Notes: a model not told the origin generated them from the sequence alone. A stretch of 30,520 nucleotides of DNA from WHSP01 sp040905505 (GCA_040905505.1 JBBDRL010000073.1:1-30520), one strand, 5' to 3'. Positions 1 to 11,553 are shown, counted from the stretch's first letter. Made by a program: numbers and translations.

Positions 1-48
1 CCTGAATCCTGAATCCTGAATCCTGAATCCTGAATCCTGAATCCTGAC
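1..48. repeat. 7-bp tandem array (CCTGAAT) at window edge
   Basis: Six perfect copies of CCTGAAT are followed by a degenerate copy (CCTGACC). The array ends two bases before the stop codon of the ETF-QO gene, which reads leftward. It may extend beyond the window start, so the copy number is a minimum. Read on the minus strand the unit is TTCAGGA. It belongs with the other 7-bp arrays of this window, which also abut gene ends. An inverted partner would be expected to the left of the window and cannot be seen. Confidence 0.9.
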
Positions 49-50
49 CC

Positions 51-1703
51 CTACATCCTCTTGTACGCCGGCCCACTCCCCCCCTCGCGGGGCGTCCAGC
101 GGGGCCCGATCACGTCCGTGGCCTTGCAGTCGATGCAGTTGGGGGCGTTCACGACGAGGCGGTCCCCCTCGCGCTCATATACCGCGGCGGGGCACAGGTG
201 TTGGTAGAGCTCGGCGACTTCAGCCGGAATGTCCTCGCCGACGATGAGGTGGGATGGGATGTCGTCTCGAGTCTGGTTTCCCGACTTGAAGACCGCATCG
301 GCCTTGCTGAAGGTCAGCGCTCCGTCGGGGAGCGGGGCCGGGGAGGGCTCGACCCGCCGCGAAACTTCGGCATCCGGCTCCATGTCGATTCGTCCGCGGG
401 GGAAGCGGCCGCCGGTGAGAGACATCAACCCCGCCTTCAGCCCGCCGGCGTAGAGCCCGTTCTTGAACGCCAGACGCATGTTCCGGCTGGCATGCAGGTC
501 CTGCATCACGTAGCTCTCGTCGACCATGCGGTCGTAATCCGCCAGTGCCTCGGCGGACAGATCCTCCTTCTGTAGTGCCGAGAAGAGGGCGCGCGCGGCG
601 TAGATACCGGTCTGCATGGCGTAGTGAATGCCTTTGAGCGACGGCACATCGACGAACCCGGCGGCGTCGCCGACGATCAGGACACCGTCGCCGCTGCGCC
701 GCTCGGGCAGCGAGTAGTAGCCGCCCTCCGGGATCGTCTTGGCGCCCCACTCCACCATCTCGCCCCCCTCCAGGTACCGGCGAAAGTACGGGTGCAGCTT
801 GAGTCGCTGCAGGAGCTCGTGGACGTCCAGCGTGGTCGAGCGGTAGTCGAGCCCGACGACCAGCCCGAGTGCCACGAGGTTCGGTTCGAGCGGATACATG
901 AAGCTGCCGCCGAACGCGTCCGTCGGAAGCGGCCAACCGAGCGTATGGACGACGCTGTCCAGCGGCACCTTCGTCTCCCAGACCTCCTTGACTCCGAGCG
1001 CGAAGATCTGAGGGTTCTGCGAGCCGATCGACTGCGCGCGCAGGTATGCTTGTGTCAGCGCGCCGCGGGTCCCTTCCGCCAGGATGAGCCCCCTGGCCGT
1101 GAGGTCCGTTCCCGGCTCGTAGCGGCTGCCGGGCTCACCCGACCGATCCAGCCCGGCGGGAGCCGTCCGGACGCCGATCGCGCGATCGCCATCGACCAGG
1201 AGCGACGCGACCGGAAAGCCGGGGAGGATGTTGACGCCGGCTGCCTCCGCCTTCTCACCGAGCCAGCGGCAGATCTCCGAGATGGAAGCCGTGAAGTAGC
1301 CGGCGTTGTGCATGGGCGGCGGTGTCGGGATCGGGAACGCCCGCCCCTCGGTCAGGACGGCCACGCGTTCCCCGCGCACCGGGTCGCGGAAGGGGAAATC
1401 CTCGTCCTTCAGGTCCGGGAAGAGCTCGCGGAATGCGCACGGGTTGACCACCGCGCCGGAGAGATTGTGCTCGCCCAGCGCCGACGCCTTGTCGAGAACC
1501 GCTATCTCCAGCTCGCCGCCGCTTCCCTGCTCCCGCGCCTCGCCCGCGAGCCGCGCCAGCTCGATCGCCGCGGCGAGGCCCGCGGGCCCCGCCCCCACGA
1601 TGACCACGTCCATCTCGATCGCTTCCGGATCGGGAAGGTCGGGAAGCATGAGCCTCGACTGCGGCAGGGGCGGCTGGTGGTCGGCGGGGGTGATGGTGGG
1701 CAT
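51..1703 (-). CDS. Electron transfer flavoprotein-ubiquinone oxidoreductase (ETF-QO)
   Basis: Membrane-associated FAD/Fe-S enzyme that passes electrons from reduced ETF (fatty acid and amino acid oxidation) to ubiquinone or menaquinone. The 550-residue length is normal for the family. An N-terminal Rossmann FAD motif (GAGPAG, residues 37-42) follows DVVIV. A second FAD-contact segment (GVLIVGDAAGFVD) lies near residue 340. The C-terminal ferredoxin-like domain has Cys504, Cys523 and Cys526, and ends in the usual GGSGPAY-type tail. The fourth cluster ligand is not Cys: the motif is CIDCKATD where the family has CxxCxxC, so position 529 is Thr. No ETF genes are adjacent. The start is uncertain: Met1 has no clear Shine-Dalgarno, whereas Met19 has a nearby GAGG; both precede the FAD motif. 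A heptamer-repeat element lies upstream. Confidence 0.93.
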   Translation of the reverse strand: MPTITPADHQPPLPQSRLMLPDLPDPEAIEMDVVIVGAGPAGLAAAIELARLAGEAREQGSGGELEIAVLDKASALGEHNLSGAVVNPCAFRELFPDLKDEDFPFRDPVRGERVAVLTEGRAFPIPTPPPMHNAGYFTASISEICRWLGEKAEAAGVNILPGFPVASLLVDGDRAIGVRTAPAGLDRSGEPGSRYEPGTDLTARGLILAEGTRGALTQAYLRAQSIGSQNPQIFALGVKEVWETKVPLDSVVHTLGWPLPTDAFGGSFMYPLEPNLVALGLVVGLDYRSTTLDVHELLQRLKLHPYFRRYLEGGEMVEWGAKTIPEGGYYSLPERRSGDGVLIVGDAAGFVDVPSLKGIHYAMQTGIYAARALFSALQKEDLSAEALADYDRMVDESYVMQDLHASRNMRLAFKNGLYAGGLKAGLMSLTGGRFPRGRIDMEPDAEVSRRVEPSPAPLPDGALTFSKADAVFKSGNQTRDDIPSHLIVGEDIPAEVAELYQHLCPAAVYEREGDRLVVNAPNCIDCKATDVIGPRWTPREGGSGPAYKRM

Positions 1704-1732
1704 GGCGTCTCGCGCTGAAGGATGTTGGAAAG

Positions 1733-1912
1733 GTTACCAGTTACAAGTTACCGGTTACCAGTTGGCCATTGCCTGTTGCCAGCCCGGACTAAGGAGCGGC
1801 GTTCACTGCGACCCATCATCTTCAAGACTTCCGGGGAGAGTACACCTTAGGTTCAGGCGGATCACCGCGGTGGCCACTCGGTCAACTGGCAACTGGCTAC
1901 TGGCTACTGGCA
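1733..1912. repeat. Paired inverted 7-bp repeat element between glgE and ETF-QO
   Basis: The left array (1733-1781) holds seven 7-bp units of the type GTTACCA, the last three more diverged. The right array (1878-1912) holds four clear units of the type ACTGGCT plus one diverged unit. Read in reverse complement the right array becomes GTAGCCA and GTTGCCA, so the two arrays are inverted relative to each other. A 96-bp non-repetitive spacer separates them. The right array ends 7 bases before the glgE stop codon. The left array begins 29 bases upstream of the ETF-QO start. The transcript could fold into a long imperfect hairpin. Confidence 0.8.
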
Positions 1913-1919
1913 CCTTCGT

Positions 1920-3929
1920 TCAGTCCCCCACAACCGTCGGCTCCATGAAATTATCGAAATCGTGTTCGTCCCGGTCCCAGCGCCGAACCCGCCAGATGCG
2001 GGCTGGGGCGCCGGGCTGCAGCCGGACGCGCTGGTGCGAGCCGGTCCAGAGGTGGCGGTTCTCGCTCAGCATCTCCTCGGCCTCCCACGTTTCGCCTTCG
2101 GCCACGCCGATCACGTTCAGCGGGAAGAAGAGGGTCACGTCGTGCGCATCGAACGGATCGAGGTTGACCGCCACGAATACGATGTTGCTTCCATCCGGCG
2201 TGCTCTTCTCGTAGAAGAGCACGTGCTCGTTGTCGCACAGGTGGAACTGGAGGTTATCGTACTCCTGCAGGGCGGGATTCTCGCGCCGAAGCTGGTTGAG
2301 CCGGGTGACGAGCCCGCGGATGTTGCCGGGCCGATCCCAGTCCCAGGCCTTGATCTCGTACTTCTCCGAGTCGAGGTACTCCTCCTTGCCCGGCACGGGT
2401 TCGGCCTCGCACAGCTCGAAGCCGCTGTAGATGCCGTACACGGACGAGAGCGTGGCGGCCAGCACACCCCGGATGATGAAGCCCGGACGTCCGCCCTTCT
2501 GAAGGAACTCGGGATTGATGTCCGGCGTGTTGGCGAAGAGGTTGCCCCGGTAGTACTCGCGCATCTCGCTGGACGTCAGCTCCCGGAAGTAATCTTCCAG
2601 CTCGCCCTTGAAGTTGCGCCAGGTGAAATAGGTGTACGACTGGGTGAACCCCGCCTTCGCGAGTGCGCGCATCATCTTCGGCCGCGTGAAGGCCTCCGAG
2701 AGGAAGATCACGTCAGGATGCTCTCGTTGAACCTCCCGGATCATCCACTCCCAGAACTGCACCGGCTTGGTGTGCGGATTGTCCACGCGAAAGGTCTTCA
2801 CCCCCTGCTGGACCCAGAACAGGATCACCGACTTCCACTCCTCCCACTGCTCCTCCCAACCCGATCCGTAGAAGTTCAGCGGGTAGATGTCCTGGTACTT
2901 CTTCGGCGGGTTCTCCGCGTACTTGATGGTCCCGTCAGGTCGGATGAAGAACCAGCTCGGGTGCTCCTTCACGTAGGGATGGTCGGGCGACACCTGGATC
3001 GCGTAGTCGAGAGCGATCTCGAGCCCGTGGTCGCGCGCCGCGGCGACGAGGCGGCGGAAGTCCTCGAGCGTCCCGAGCTCCGGATGAACCGCCTTGTGGC
3101 CGCCCTCTTCCGATCCGATCGCGTAAGGTGATCCCGGCTCGCCCGGGCTGGCGTTCAAGGTGTTGTTCTTACCCTTGCGGTGCGCTCGACCGATGGGGTG
3201 AATGGGCGGGAAGTAGAGGACGTCGAACCCCATGTCCCGCACGTACGGCAGCTTCTCGATCACGTCGGCGAAGGTACCATGCCGCGACGGGTCGTCGGAC
3301 ATGGATCGCGGGAACAGCTCGTACCACGCGGCGAACCGAGCCCGAACACGATCCACCTGCAAGGGCAGCACGCGGTCGTACTCCGTCAGGTCGTCGCGGC
3401 CGGGGTTCCGCTCCATAAGCTCGAGCAGCTCGCTCGAAAGCGCCGCCGCCACACGGTCACGCAGGGACGACTCCGATCCCATCTCCTTCAGCAACGTCCT
3501 CAACAGCGATCGGTCCGGCTCCTTCGCCCGCTTCGCCGCCCGCTCGACGAGGTGCCCCCCCTCTTGCAGCTCGCTCGCGACGTCCTGTCCCGCGTCGTAC
3601 TTCTTCCTCAGGTCGGATGCCCAGGTGGCGAACCAGTCCGTCCAGGCGACGATCGTATAGTGGTACCTGGCGCTCCGATCCAGCAGTAGCGACCCCCGCC
3701 AGCGGTCGTTGTCGTGAAAGTGCATGGGGGCCTCGCGCCACGCCTGCTCGTCTTCCGGCCGATAACGGATCGCGGCCGCGATCGCGTCATGCCCCTCCTT
3801 GAAGATGTCCGCCTCGATCGTGAGCCTATCGCCTACCTCTCGCTTGATGGCGAAACGGCCACAGTCGAGCTCCGGCTCGACGCGCTCGATGACAATGCGA
3901 CGGCGGCTGGGCGGGGGCGTGGGGGGCAT
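1920..3929 (-). CDS. glgE: Alpha-1,4-glucan:maltose-1-phosphate maltosyltransferase GlgE
   Basis: Cytosolic GH13_3 enzyme (EC 2.4.99.16) that adds maltosyl units from maltose-1-phosphate to the non-reducing end of alpha-1,4-glucan. At 669 residues it has the usual length. Diagnostic segments are FPPIHPIGRAHRKGKNN (residues 240-256), FRVDNPHTKPVQFWEW (380-395) and FLSEAFTRPKMM (409-420). By comparison with characterised GlgE the nucleophile is Asp383 and the acid/base Glu412; their spacing of 29 matches the family. The region before residue 200 is the N-terminal beta-sandwich and helical dimer domain. The ATG has no visible Shine-Dalgarno; a CCGTTAT array starts 8 bases upstream of it. TreS and maltokinase, the usual suppliers of maltose-1-phosphate, are not in the window, so substrate supply must come from elsewhere in the genome. 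Confidence 0.96.
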   Translation of the reverse strand: MPPTPPPSRRRIVIERVEPELDCGRFAIKREVGDRLTIEADIFKEGHDAIAAAIRYRPEDEQAWREAPMHFHDNDRWRGSLLLDRSARYHYTIVAWTDWFATWASDLRKKYDAGQDVASELQEGGHLVERAAKRAKEPDRSLLRTLLKEMGSESSLRDRVAAALSSELLELMERNPGRDDLTEYDRVLPLQVDRVRARFAAWYELFPRSMSDDPSRHGTFADVIEKLPYVRDMGFDVLYFPPIHPIGRAHRKGKNNTLNASPGEPGSPYAIGSEEGGHKAVHPELGTLEDFRRLVAAARDHGLEIALDYAIQVSPDHPYVKEHPSWFFIRPDGTIKYAENPPKKYQDIYPLNFYGSGWEEQWEEWKSVILFWVQQGVKTFRVDNPHTKPVQFWEWMIREVQREHPDVIFLSEAFTRPKMMRALAKAGFTQSYTYFTWRNFKGELEDYFRELTSSEMREYYRGNLFANTPDINPEFLQKGGRPGFIIRGVLAATLSSVYGIYSGFELCEAEPVPGKEEYLDSEKYEIKAWDWDRPGNIRGLVTRLNQLRRENPALQEYDNLQFHLCDNEHVLFYEKSTPDGSNIVFVAVNLDPFDAHDVTLFFPLNVIGVAEGETWEAEEMLSENRHLWTGSHQRVRLQPGAPARIWRVRRWDRDEHDFDNFMEPTVVGD

Positions 3930-3937
3930 GGCTTTGT

Positions 3938-4086
3938 CCGTTATCCGTTATATTCGTTATCCGGCCGCAACATCGAGGGTAGTGCTCTGATCGTGGCAAA
4001 GCTCCCGCTGCGGCGGCGTCCAGCCGCGGCACAGTCGATGCCATCGCTCGCCGTATAGCCGCCAACGGATAGCGGATTACGAATAG
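3938..4086. repeat. Paired inverted 7-bp repeat element between treZ and glgE
   Basis: The left array (3938-3962) has CCGTTAT units, with a 2-bp phase slip in the middle. The right array (4052-4086) has diverged units such as CGGATAG, CGGATTA and CGAATAG, approximately the reverse complement of the left. The spacer between them is 89 bp and not repetitive. The left array lies 8 bases upstream of the glgE ATG, where a ribosome-binding site would be expected. The right array ends 5 bases before the treZ stop codon, so the element fills nearly the whole intergenic region. Confidence 0.78.
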
Positions 4087-4091
4087 CGTAG

Positions 4092-6016
4092 TTACCTCGG
4101 CTCGAGTACGATCGCGCCCGGGCCCATGAGGTGGAGGATGCCGTCGGGCTCCATCCGGCCCCAGCTCCCAGTGCCCCCGAATCGGGCCTCCTCGGTGGCC
4201 AGCATGTGTGACCAGAGCCTGCCTTCGGGTGGCCGGGTCACGGGGTGGTCGCCGAACTGGATCCGGATCTCGCCTTCGAGGTTGACCAGGACCAGCAGCT
4301 CGGCCTCCGAATCATTGTCTTCGTCATCGGGCGGCGTGGCGCGCCGGCGCATGGCGATCGCTGCTTCGCCGAGCGCCGTCGTCTCGATCACGTATCGGGC
4401 GTCGGCCCGGAAGGCTCCGTGTTCACGGCGGAGGTGCAGGAGCGTACGGTAGAGCGTCAATGTGCCCGCGTGAGGCGGCCGATCCCGCTCCGCCCAGACG
4501 AGCTTCGAGGCCTCGAATGTCGCGGGCGACTGCGGGTCGGGGATGCGCTCGCGGACCGCGGCATCGCGGAAGGCGGAGAATCGCCCGAATTCCTCACGGC
4601 GGCCGGCTGTTACCAGGCGCCCCAGCTCCTCGGGGTGATCCGTGAAGTAGAGGAAGGGTGACGACGCCGCCCACTCCTGCCCCATCCAGACCAGCGGCGT
4701 GCCGGGTGTAGTGAGAATCAAGGCTGAAATGGCGCGGAAGACGTCAGGCCCGATCTGGTGATTGAGCCGCTCCCCCAGCGCCCGGTTCCCCACCTGATCG
4801 TGGTTCTGGATGCACTGGACGAACCGCTTCAGATCGATGTCTTCGGCGACCTGTGGACCTGCCGCGGCGTCGTACTCGGCCGCCCCGCCATCCGCCCCGC
4901 CATCCTTCACCGCCGGCCGTCGTCTGCCCCATCCCGACCGCAGTGTCTCGGCGATCTCGTCCGTCGTGCCCGCATGGGCTGCGAAGTAACCTTCGGTGTC
5001 GCCGGCCACGCGGCGTCTGATCTGGTGATGGAGGTCGTCGGCCCAGACCGCGTCGAGACCGTACCCGCCCTCCTTGCGCGGCAGGAGCAGGCGGCGCTCG
5101 TGGCGCTCGTCCTCGGCGATCAGTAGGCGCGGCCGGCCGGGCAGCGCGTCGACCCGGTCGACCAGCTCGGCGAGGATGTGCCTCTCCGAGTCGTCGACGA
5201 TCGCGTGCGTGGCGTCCAGCCGAAGTCCGTCGATGTGGTACTCGAGGAGCCAGTAGAGCGCGTTGTCCAGCACGAAGTCCCGAACCGGGCGGCTGTCCGG
5301 ACCATCGAAGTTGATTCCATCGCCCCAGGGCGTCTTGTGGCGATCCGTGAAGTACCGCCCGCCGGTCACGGCCGGGATGTAATTGCCCTCGGGACCGAGG
5401 TGATTGTACACCACATCCAGTAGCACGGCGAGGCCGCGCGCATGCGCCGCGTCCACCAGTCGCTTGAATCCATCGACCCCGCCGTAGGCAGTCGCCGGCG
5501 CGAAAAGGTTGACACCGTCGTAGCCCCAATTGCGGCCGCCGGGGAAGTTCGCCACCGGCATGACTTCGATGGCCGTGACGCCGAGATCGGCGACGTGATC
5601 CAGCTTTGCAATGGCACCATCGAACGTCCCATCGGCCGAAAAGGTGCCCACGTGCATCTCATAGACGACGAGCTCCTCGTGCGGCGTTCCGCCCCAGCCA
5701 TCGTCCGACCAGGCGAACGCGTTCGGGTCGACTACCTCCGACGGGCCGTGCACCCCCTCCGGCTGAAAGCGGCTCGCCGGATCGGGGTAAGCCGAGCCGT
5801 CGCCCAGGCGGTAGCGATAGCGGGTGCCCGGACCCGCATCCGGCAGGAACGCATGGAAATAGCCGTCGCCCTCCGCGGACATCGGCTGAACGCGCTCGTC
5901 CGACGGCCCGTACGCGACGACGTCCACTCGTACCGACCCGGGGGCCCATACCCGGAAGCTCGCGCCGCCCGCGTCGGGTTGCGCGCCGCACTTCATCTGC
6001 CAGCTCTGCTCTCGAG

Positions 6017-6020
<4 letters not shown>
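4092..6020 (-). CDS. treZ: Malto-oligosyltrehalose trehalohydrolase TreZ
   Basis: Hydrolyses the alpha-1,4 bond next to the terminal trehalosyl unit made by TreY, releasing free trehalose (EC 3.2.1.141). With the chosen start the protein has 642 residues. An N-terminal CBM48-like domain (about 10-100) precedes the GH13 barrel. Catalytic positions are Asp269 in GLRLDATHAI, Glu303 in LLIAEDERHE and Asp408 in IQNHDQVGN. The NWGYDGVNLFAP segment (164-175) is typical. A Gly/Ala-rich insert lies at about 365-395. The ATG at 6020 overlaps the glgX stop by ATGA, which argues for translational coupling. An open frame extends further upstream to 6143, but that stretch overlaps glgX and has no family similarity. 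It ends in TAA beside a heptamer array. Confidence 0.95.
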
Positions 6021-8149
<2,129 letters not shown>

Positions 8150-8155
8150 TCCGCT

Positions 8156-8162
8156 TCCTCCC
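8156..8162 (-). promoter_or_regulatory. Shine-Dalgarno site of glgX
   Basis: GGGAGGA on the minus strand, six bases before the ATG at 8149. It decides the glgX start in favour of this ATG over the in-frame GTG at 8164, whose codons would include the site. Confidence 0.8.
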
Positions 8163-8336
8163 ACCGCACCGTTGAGCTCACCGCGGCCCTACCCGACCGC
8201 CGGCCATCGATTTCTGAAGTCATGCTCGCAGAGCCGAAATGGATTGCCCGCCGGAGGGCACCTTCGCCCGCGGCGGCAAGGATGAAAGGGGTTCGTCGCT
8301 CGCCTGCTTCTTGCAAACCCCGAACCGGGGGAGAGA
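8163..8336. other. Left part of the glgX/treY divergent intergenic region
   Basis: This is the left part of a 420-bp region between divergent glgX and treY, so both promoters should lie in the region. I see no gene and no convincing -35/-10 pair. The right part of the region is occupied by the heptamer element at 8337-8561. Confidence 0.6.
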
Positions 8337-8561
8337 GTCGACCGGTAGAAGTCGACAGTCGACAGTCGACAGTCGACAGCCATCCGTTATCCGTTATCCG
8401 TTATCCGTCATGCCATCTCCACATCGAGTCTGCATTCGTTTGGTCGATCGCAGCGCTGCCCTGTCGTACGAACGATTGAGACTCGGCCTTCCGGCGACGA
8501 CGGTATCCCACCGGGCCACCAGCGTCCGGATAACGGATAACGGATGACGGACAACGGATAC
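8337..8561. repeat. Mosaic inverted 7-bp repeat element upstream of treY
   Basis: The left array (8337-8413) has 11 units in one unbroken 7-bp phase: two diverged units, four GTCGACA, one GCCATCC, three GTTATCC and one GTCATGC. The unit thus changes from GTCGACA to GTTATCC without a phase shift. The right array (8527-8561) has five units of the CGGATAA type, the reverse complement of GTTATCC. The spacer is 113 bp. The right array ends 8 bases before the treY ATG. This is the clearest example of the element family in the window. Confidence 0.9.
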
Positions 8562-8569
8562 CCCCTATA

Positions 8570-11476
8570 ATGCTTCAAGACCCTAGCCGCCCCCCTCGCC
8601 TCCCGTTCTCGACGTACCGGCTGCAGTTCAACCGCCACTTCACCTTCCGGGACGCTGCCGAGATCGTGCCGTATCTGCATGAGCTGGGCATCAGTGATTT
8701 GTACGCCTCGCCATATCTGCAGGCAAGACCCGGCAGTCTCCACGGCTACGACATCTCGGACCACAGCCGACTAAACGCCGATCTCGGCGAGCCCGAAGAC
8801 CACGAGGCGCTGACACGCAAGTTACACGATCTCGAGATGGGCCACCTGCTCGATATCGTGCCGAACCACATGGGGATCGGCGAGCCGAGCAATTCATGGT
8901 GGATGGACATGCTCGAGAACGGGCCGAGCTCCCGCTTCGCGGGGTTCTTCGACGTCGACTGGAACCCGCTGAAGCCGGAGCTGATCGGGAAGGTTCTCCT
9001 CCCGATCCTTGGAGACCAGTTCGGCCGCATCCTGGAGAACGGGGAGCTTCAGCTCAGGTTCGAGGACGGCCGGTTCAGGATCGTCTATTACGAGCAGATC
9101 CTCCCCGTTTCGCCGAGGTCGTCGTCCCTGGTCCTGCTGACGGTGGTCGAGAAGATGAAAGCGACCGCCGGCGGGGAGGATGACGGCCTGATCGAGCTGC
9201 AGAGCATCGTCACGGCGCTGGAGAACCTCCCGCCTCGCGATCGGCGGGACACCGCGAGCGTGGCGGAGCGGCGGCGAGAGAGTATCGTCAGCAGGAGGCG
9301 ACTCCAGGCGCTCCACGACGATTCGCCGGGGCTTCGCACCGCGCTGGATGCGGCTCTGGTCGAGTACAACGGCACCGTCGGCGACCCGCACTCCTTCGGC
9401 GCCCTGGAGCGTGTTCTGGATGATCAGGCGTACCGCCTCGCATACTGGCGCGTCGCGGCAGAGGAGATCAACTACCGCCGCTTCTTCGACATCAACGATC
9501 TGGCCGGGCTGCGCGTCGAGCGCTCGGAGGTCTTCGATGCCACGCACCGGCTGATCCTCCAGCTCGTCGCGGAGGGGAAGGTCACCGGACTTCGGATCGA
9601 CCATCCGGACGGGCTCTTCCATCCGCTCGACTACCTGGAGAAGCTACAGCACGAGGCGAGTCGCCGCGCTGGTGGCCGGGTGTACCTGCTCGTCGAGAAG
9701 ATCCTGACGGGTGACGAGCCGCTCCCATCCGAATGGCCCGTTGCCGGTACGGTCGGTTACGACTTTCTGAACCGGGTGAACTCGCTCTTCGTCGCGCATG
9801 GAAACGAAGAGCCGATGACGGAGGCGTATCACAGCTTCATCGGCCATCCGATCGACCTGGCGCGGCTGACCTACGAGAAGAAGAAGCTCATTCTGCGGGT
9901 CCATCTCGCGAGCGAGCTGAACGTGCTGGCGTTCCTGCTGGACCGGATATCGGAGAAGAACCGCCGCTTCCGAGACTTCACCCTCGGCAGCCTTTCCGAG
10001 GCGCTCCGGGAGACGATCGCCTGTTTCCCGGTCTATCGCACGTATATCGACGCGGTCGCGGGGCGGGTCTCGCAGCGCGACGCCGACTATGTGAACGATG
10101 CCATCCGGACCGCGTTGCGGCGGAACCGGGCGACGAGCCGAAGCATCTTCGACTTCGTCCGCGACGTCCTCCTGCTGCGCTGGCCGGACGACCTGGAGAA
10201 GGAAGCGCGCGAGGAGCACGCGTTATTCGTGATGAAGTTCCAGCAGCTCACCGGCCCCGTGATGGCGAAGGGCGTGGAGGACACGAGCTTCTACATCTAC
10301 AATCGCTTGGTGTCGCTGAACGAGGTGGGGGGCGAGCCGGACCACTTCGGCATCGCGCCGCACGACCTGCATCGCTGGATCGCCGAGCGGGCCGAACGGT
10401 GGCCGCAGGCGATGAACAGCTCTTCGACGCACGATACGAAACGCAGCGAGGACGTCCGTGCGCGCATCAATGTTCTCTCCGAGATTCCCCACGAATGGCG
10501 GGATGCGGTCAGCCGATGGGCGCAGATGAATCGCCCGCTCAAATCCGAGGTGGACGGTGACCCGGTTCCGGATGCGAACGACGAGTACCTGCTCTACCAG
10601 ACGCTCGTCGGGGCATGGCCGCTCGACGTCCACGACAAGGAAGTCGGCGCCGAGTTCCGCGATCGCGTGCAGGCCTACATGGAGAAGGCCACTCGCGAGG
10701 CGAAGCTCCACACGAGCTGGATCAACCCGAACGAGGTGTTCGACAACGGCCTGCGCGAGTTCATCGGCGAGATCCTCGACTTCGGTGCGGGGTGGCACGA
10801 GCGCAGGGGATTTCTGTCAGATTTCGCCACATTTCAGGCCGATCTCGCCCAGGACGGGATGGTGAACAGCCTGGCGCAGACTCTTCTGAAGCTGACGGCG
10901 CCGGGCGTCCCGGACGTCTACCAGGGGCAGGAGATGTGGGACTTCAGCCTGGTGGACCCGGACAACCGCCGGCCGGTCGATTACGACAAGCGTCGCGCGG
11001 TGCTGGAGGCCGTCAGCGCCGCACGCGAGGCGCCGGAGCGATTCGCGGATTTCGCCTCGGAACTGGTGCGCGACTGGCCGGACGGCCGGATCAAGATGCT
11101 GGTGACACACATGAGCCTCGACCTGCGCCGGGAGCGCCCGCAGACCTTCTTGAACGGAGACTACGTTCCTCTGGAAGTCGAAGGCGCGCGCGCCGACCAC
11201 CTGTTCGCTTTCGCGCGCAGCTACCGGGCGGAGACGGTCGTCGTCGTCGTGCCGCGCCTGCCGCGCACCTTCAGGTCGTCGACGGGCGTGGAGATTACCG
11301 ATCCGGCAGGGTGGCGCGACACCTGGGTCGCCGGGGCCACCGACGTCCTGGGCGGGACGTTCCGCAATGTCTTCACCGGCGCGTCGCTGCGGCCGACGAG
11401 CGGCAGTGAGCGGGGCAGCCTGCCGGCGGGTGAGGTGCTCGGGGGATTTCCGGTGGCGCTGCTGGTGGAGGAGTGA
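8570..11476 (+). CDS. treY: Malto-oligosyltrehalose synthase TreY
   Basis: Converts the reducing-end alpha-1,4 bond of a malto-oligosaccharide to alpha,alpha-1,1, giving maltooligosyltrehalose (EC 5.4.99.15), the substrate of TreZ. The 968-residue length is at the long end of the family. Family signatures are PFSTYRLQFNRHFTF (12-26), LLDIVPNHMGI (93-103), INYRRFFDINDLAGLRVE (300-317), GLRIDHPDGL (340-349), YLLVEKIL (372-379) and GVPDVYQGQEMWDFSLVDPDNRR in the C-terminal third. Asp344 and Glu376 are the likely nucleophile and acid/base. The ATG is fixed by the conserved N-terminus, since no other Met precedes the first motif. No Shine-Dalgarno is visible; a heptamer array lies 8 bases upstream. 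It is transcribed away from glgX-treZ. Confidence 0.96.
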   Translation: MLQDPSRPPRLPFSTYRLQFNRHFTFRDAAEIVPYLHELGISDLYASPYLQARPGSLHGYDISDHSRLNADLGEPEDHEALTRKLHDLEMGHLLDIVPNHMGIGEPSNSWWMDMLENGPSSRFAGFFDVDWNPLKPELIGKVLLPILGDQFGRILENGELQLRFEDGRFRIVYYEQILPVSPRSSSLVLLTVVEKMKATAGGEDDGLIELQSIVTALENLPPRDRRDTASVAERRRESIVSRRRLQALHDDSPGLRTALDAALVEYNGTVGDPHSFGALERVLDDQAYRLAYWRVAAEEINYRRFFDINDLAGLRVERSEVFDATHRLILQLVAEGKVTGLRIDHPDGLFHPLDYLEKLQHEASRRAGGRVYLLVEKILTGDEPLPSEWPVAGTVGYDFLNRVNSLFVAHGNEEPMTEAYHSFIGHPIDLARLTYEKKKLILRVHLASELNVLAFLLDRISEKNRRFRDFTLGSLSEALRETIACFPVYRTYIDAVAGRVSQRDADYVNDAIRTALRRNRATSRSIFDFVRDVLLLRWPDDLEKEAREEHALFVMKFQQLTGPVMAKGVEDTSFYIYNRLVSLNEVGGEPDHFGIAPHDLHRWIAERAERWPQAMNSSSTHDTKRSEDVRARINVLSEIPHEWRDAVSRWAQMNRPLKSEVDGDPVPDANDEYLLYQTLVGAWPLDVHDKEVGAEFRDRVQAYMEKATREAKLHTSWINPNEVFDNGLREFIGEILDFGAGWHERRGFLSDFATFQADLAQDGMVNSLAQTLLKLTAPGVPDVYQGQEMWDFSLVDPDNRRPVDYDKRRAVLEAVSAAREAPERFADFASELVRDWPDGRIKMLVTHMSLDLRRERPQTFLNGDYVPLEVEGARADHLFAFARSYRAETVVVVVPRLPRTFRSSTGVEITDPAGWRDTWVAGATDVLGGTFRNVFTGASLRPTSGSERGSLPAGEVLGGFPVALLVEE

Positions 11477-11523
11477 GACGGGATCTGGGAATCAGTGGCT
11501 ACAGCGATGCACCCGTCTCGTCA

Positions 11524-11543
11524 GGCGTCGCCGATCGGACGCC
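11524..11543. terminator. Possible weak hairpin between convergent treY and HhH genes
   Basis: GGCGTC (11524-11529) and GACGCC (11538-11543) form a 6-bp stem with an 8-base loop in the 77-bp convergent gap. There is no clear T-run on either side, so it may not be an intrinsic terminator. Confidence 0.3.
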
Positions 11544-11553
11544 GTTCGTAGAG

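Noticed and set aside
1733..1912. Integron attC site or insertion sequence ends
   Set aside because: No conserved core sites, no integrase or transposase, no target duplication, and the arms differ from locus to locus.
8337..8413. CRISPR-like array
   Set aside because: The units are 7 bp and directly adjacent, with no spacers between units and no cas genes in the window.
8566..8571. A perfect TATAAT hexamer just before treY
   Set aside because: It overlaps the treY start codon, so transcription from it would begin inside the gene, and no alternative start exists before the conserved N-terminus. No good -35 box is spaced correctly.
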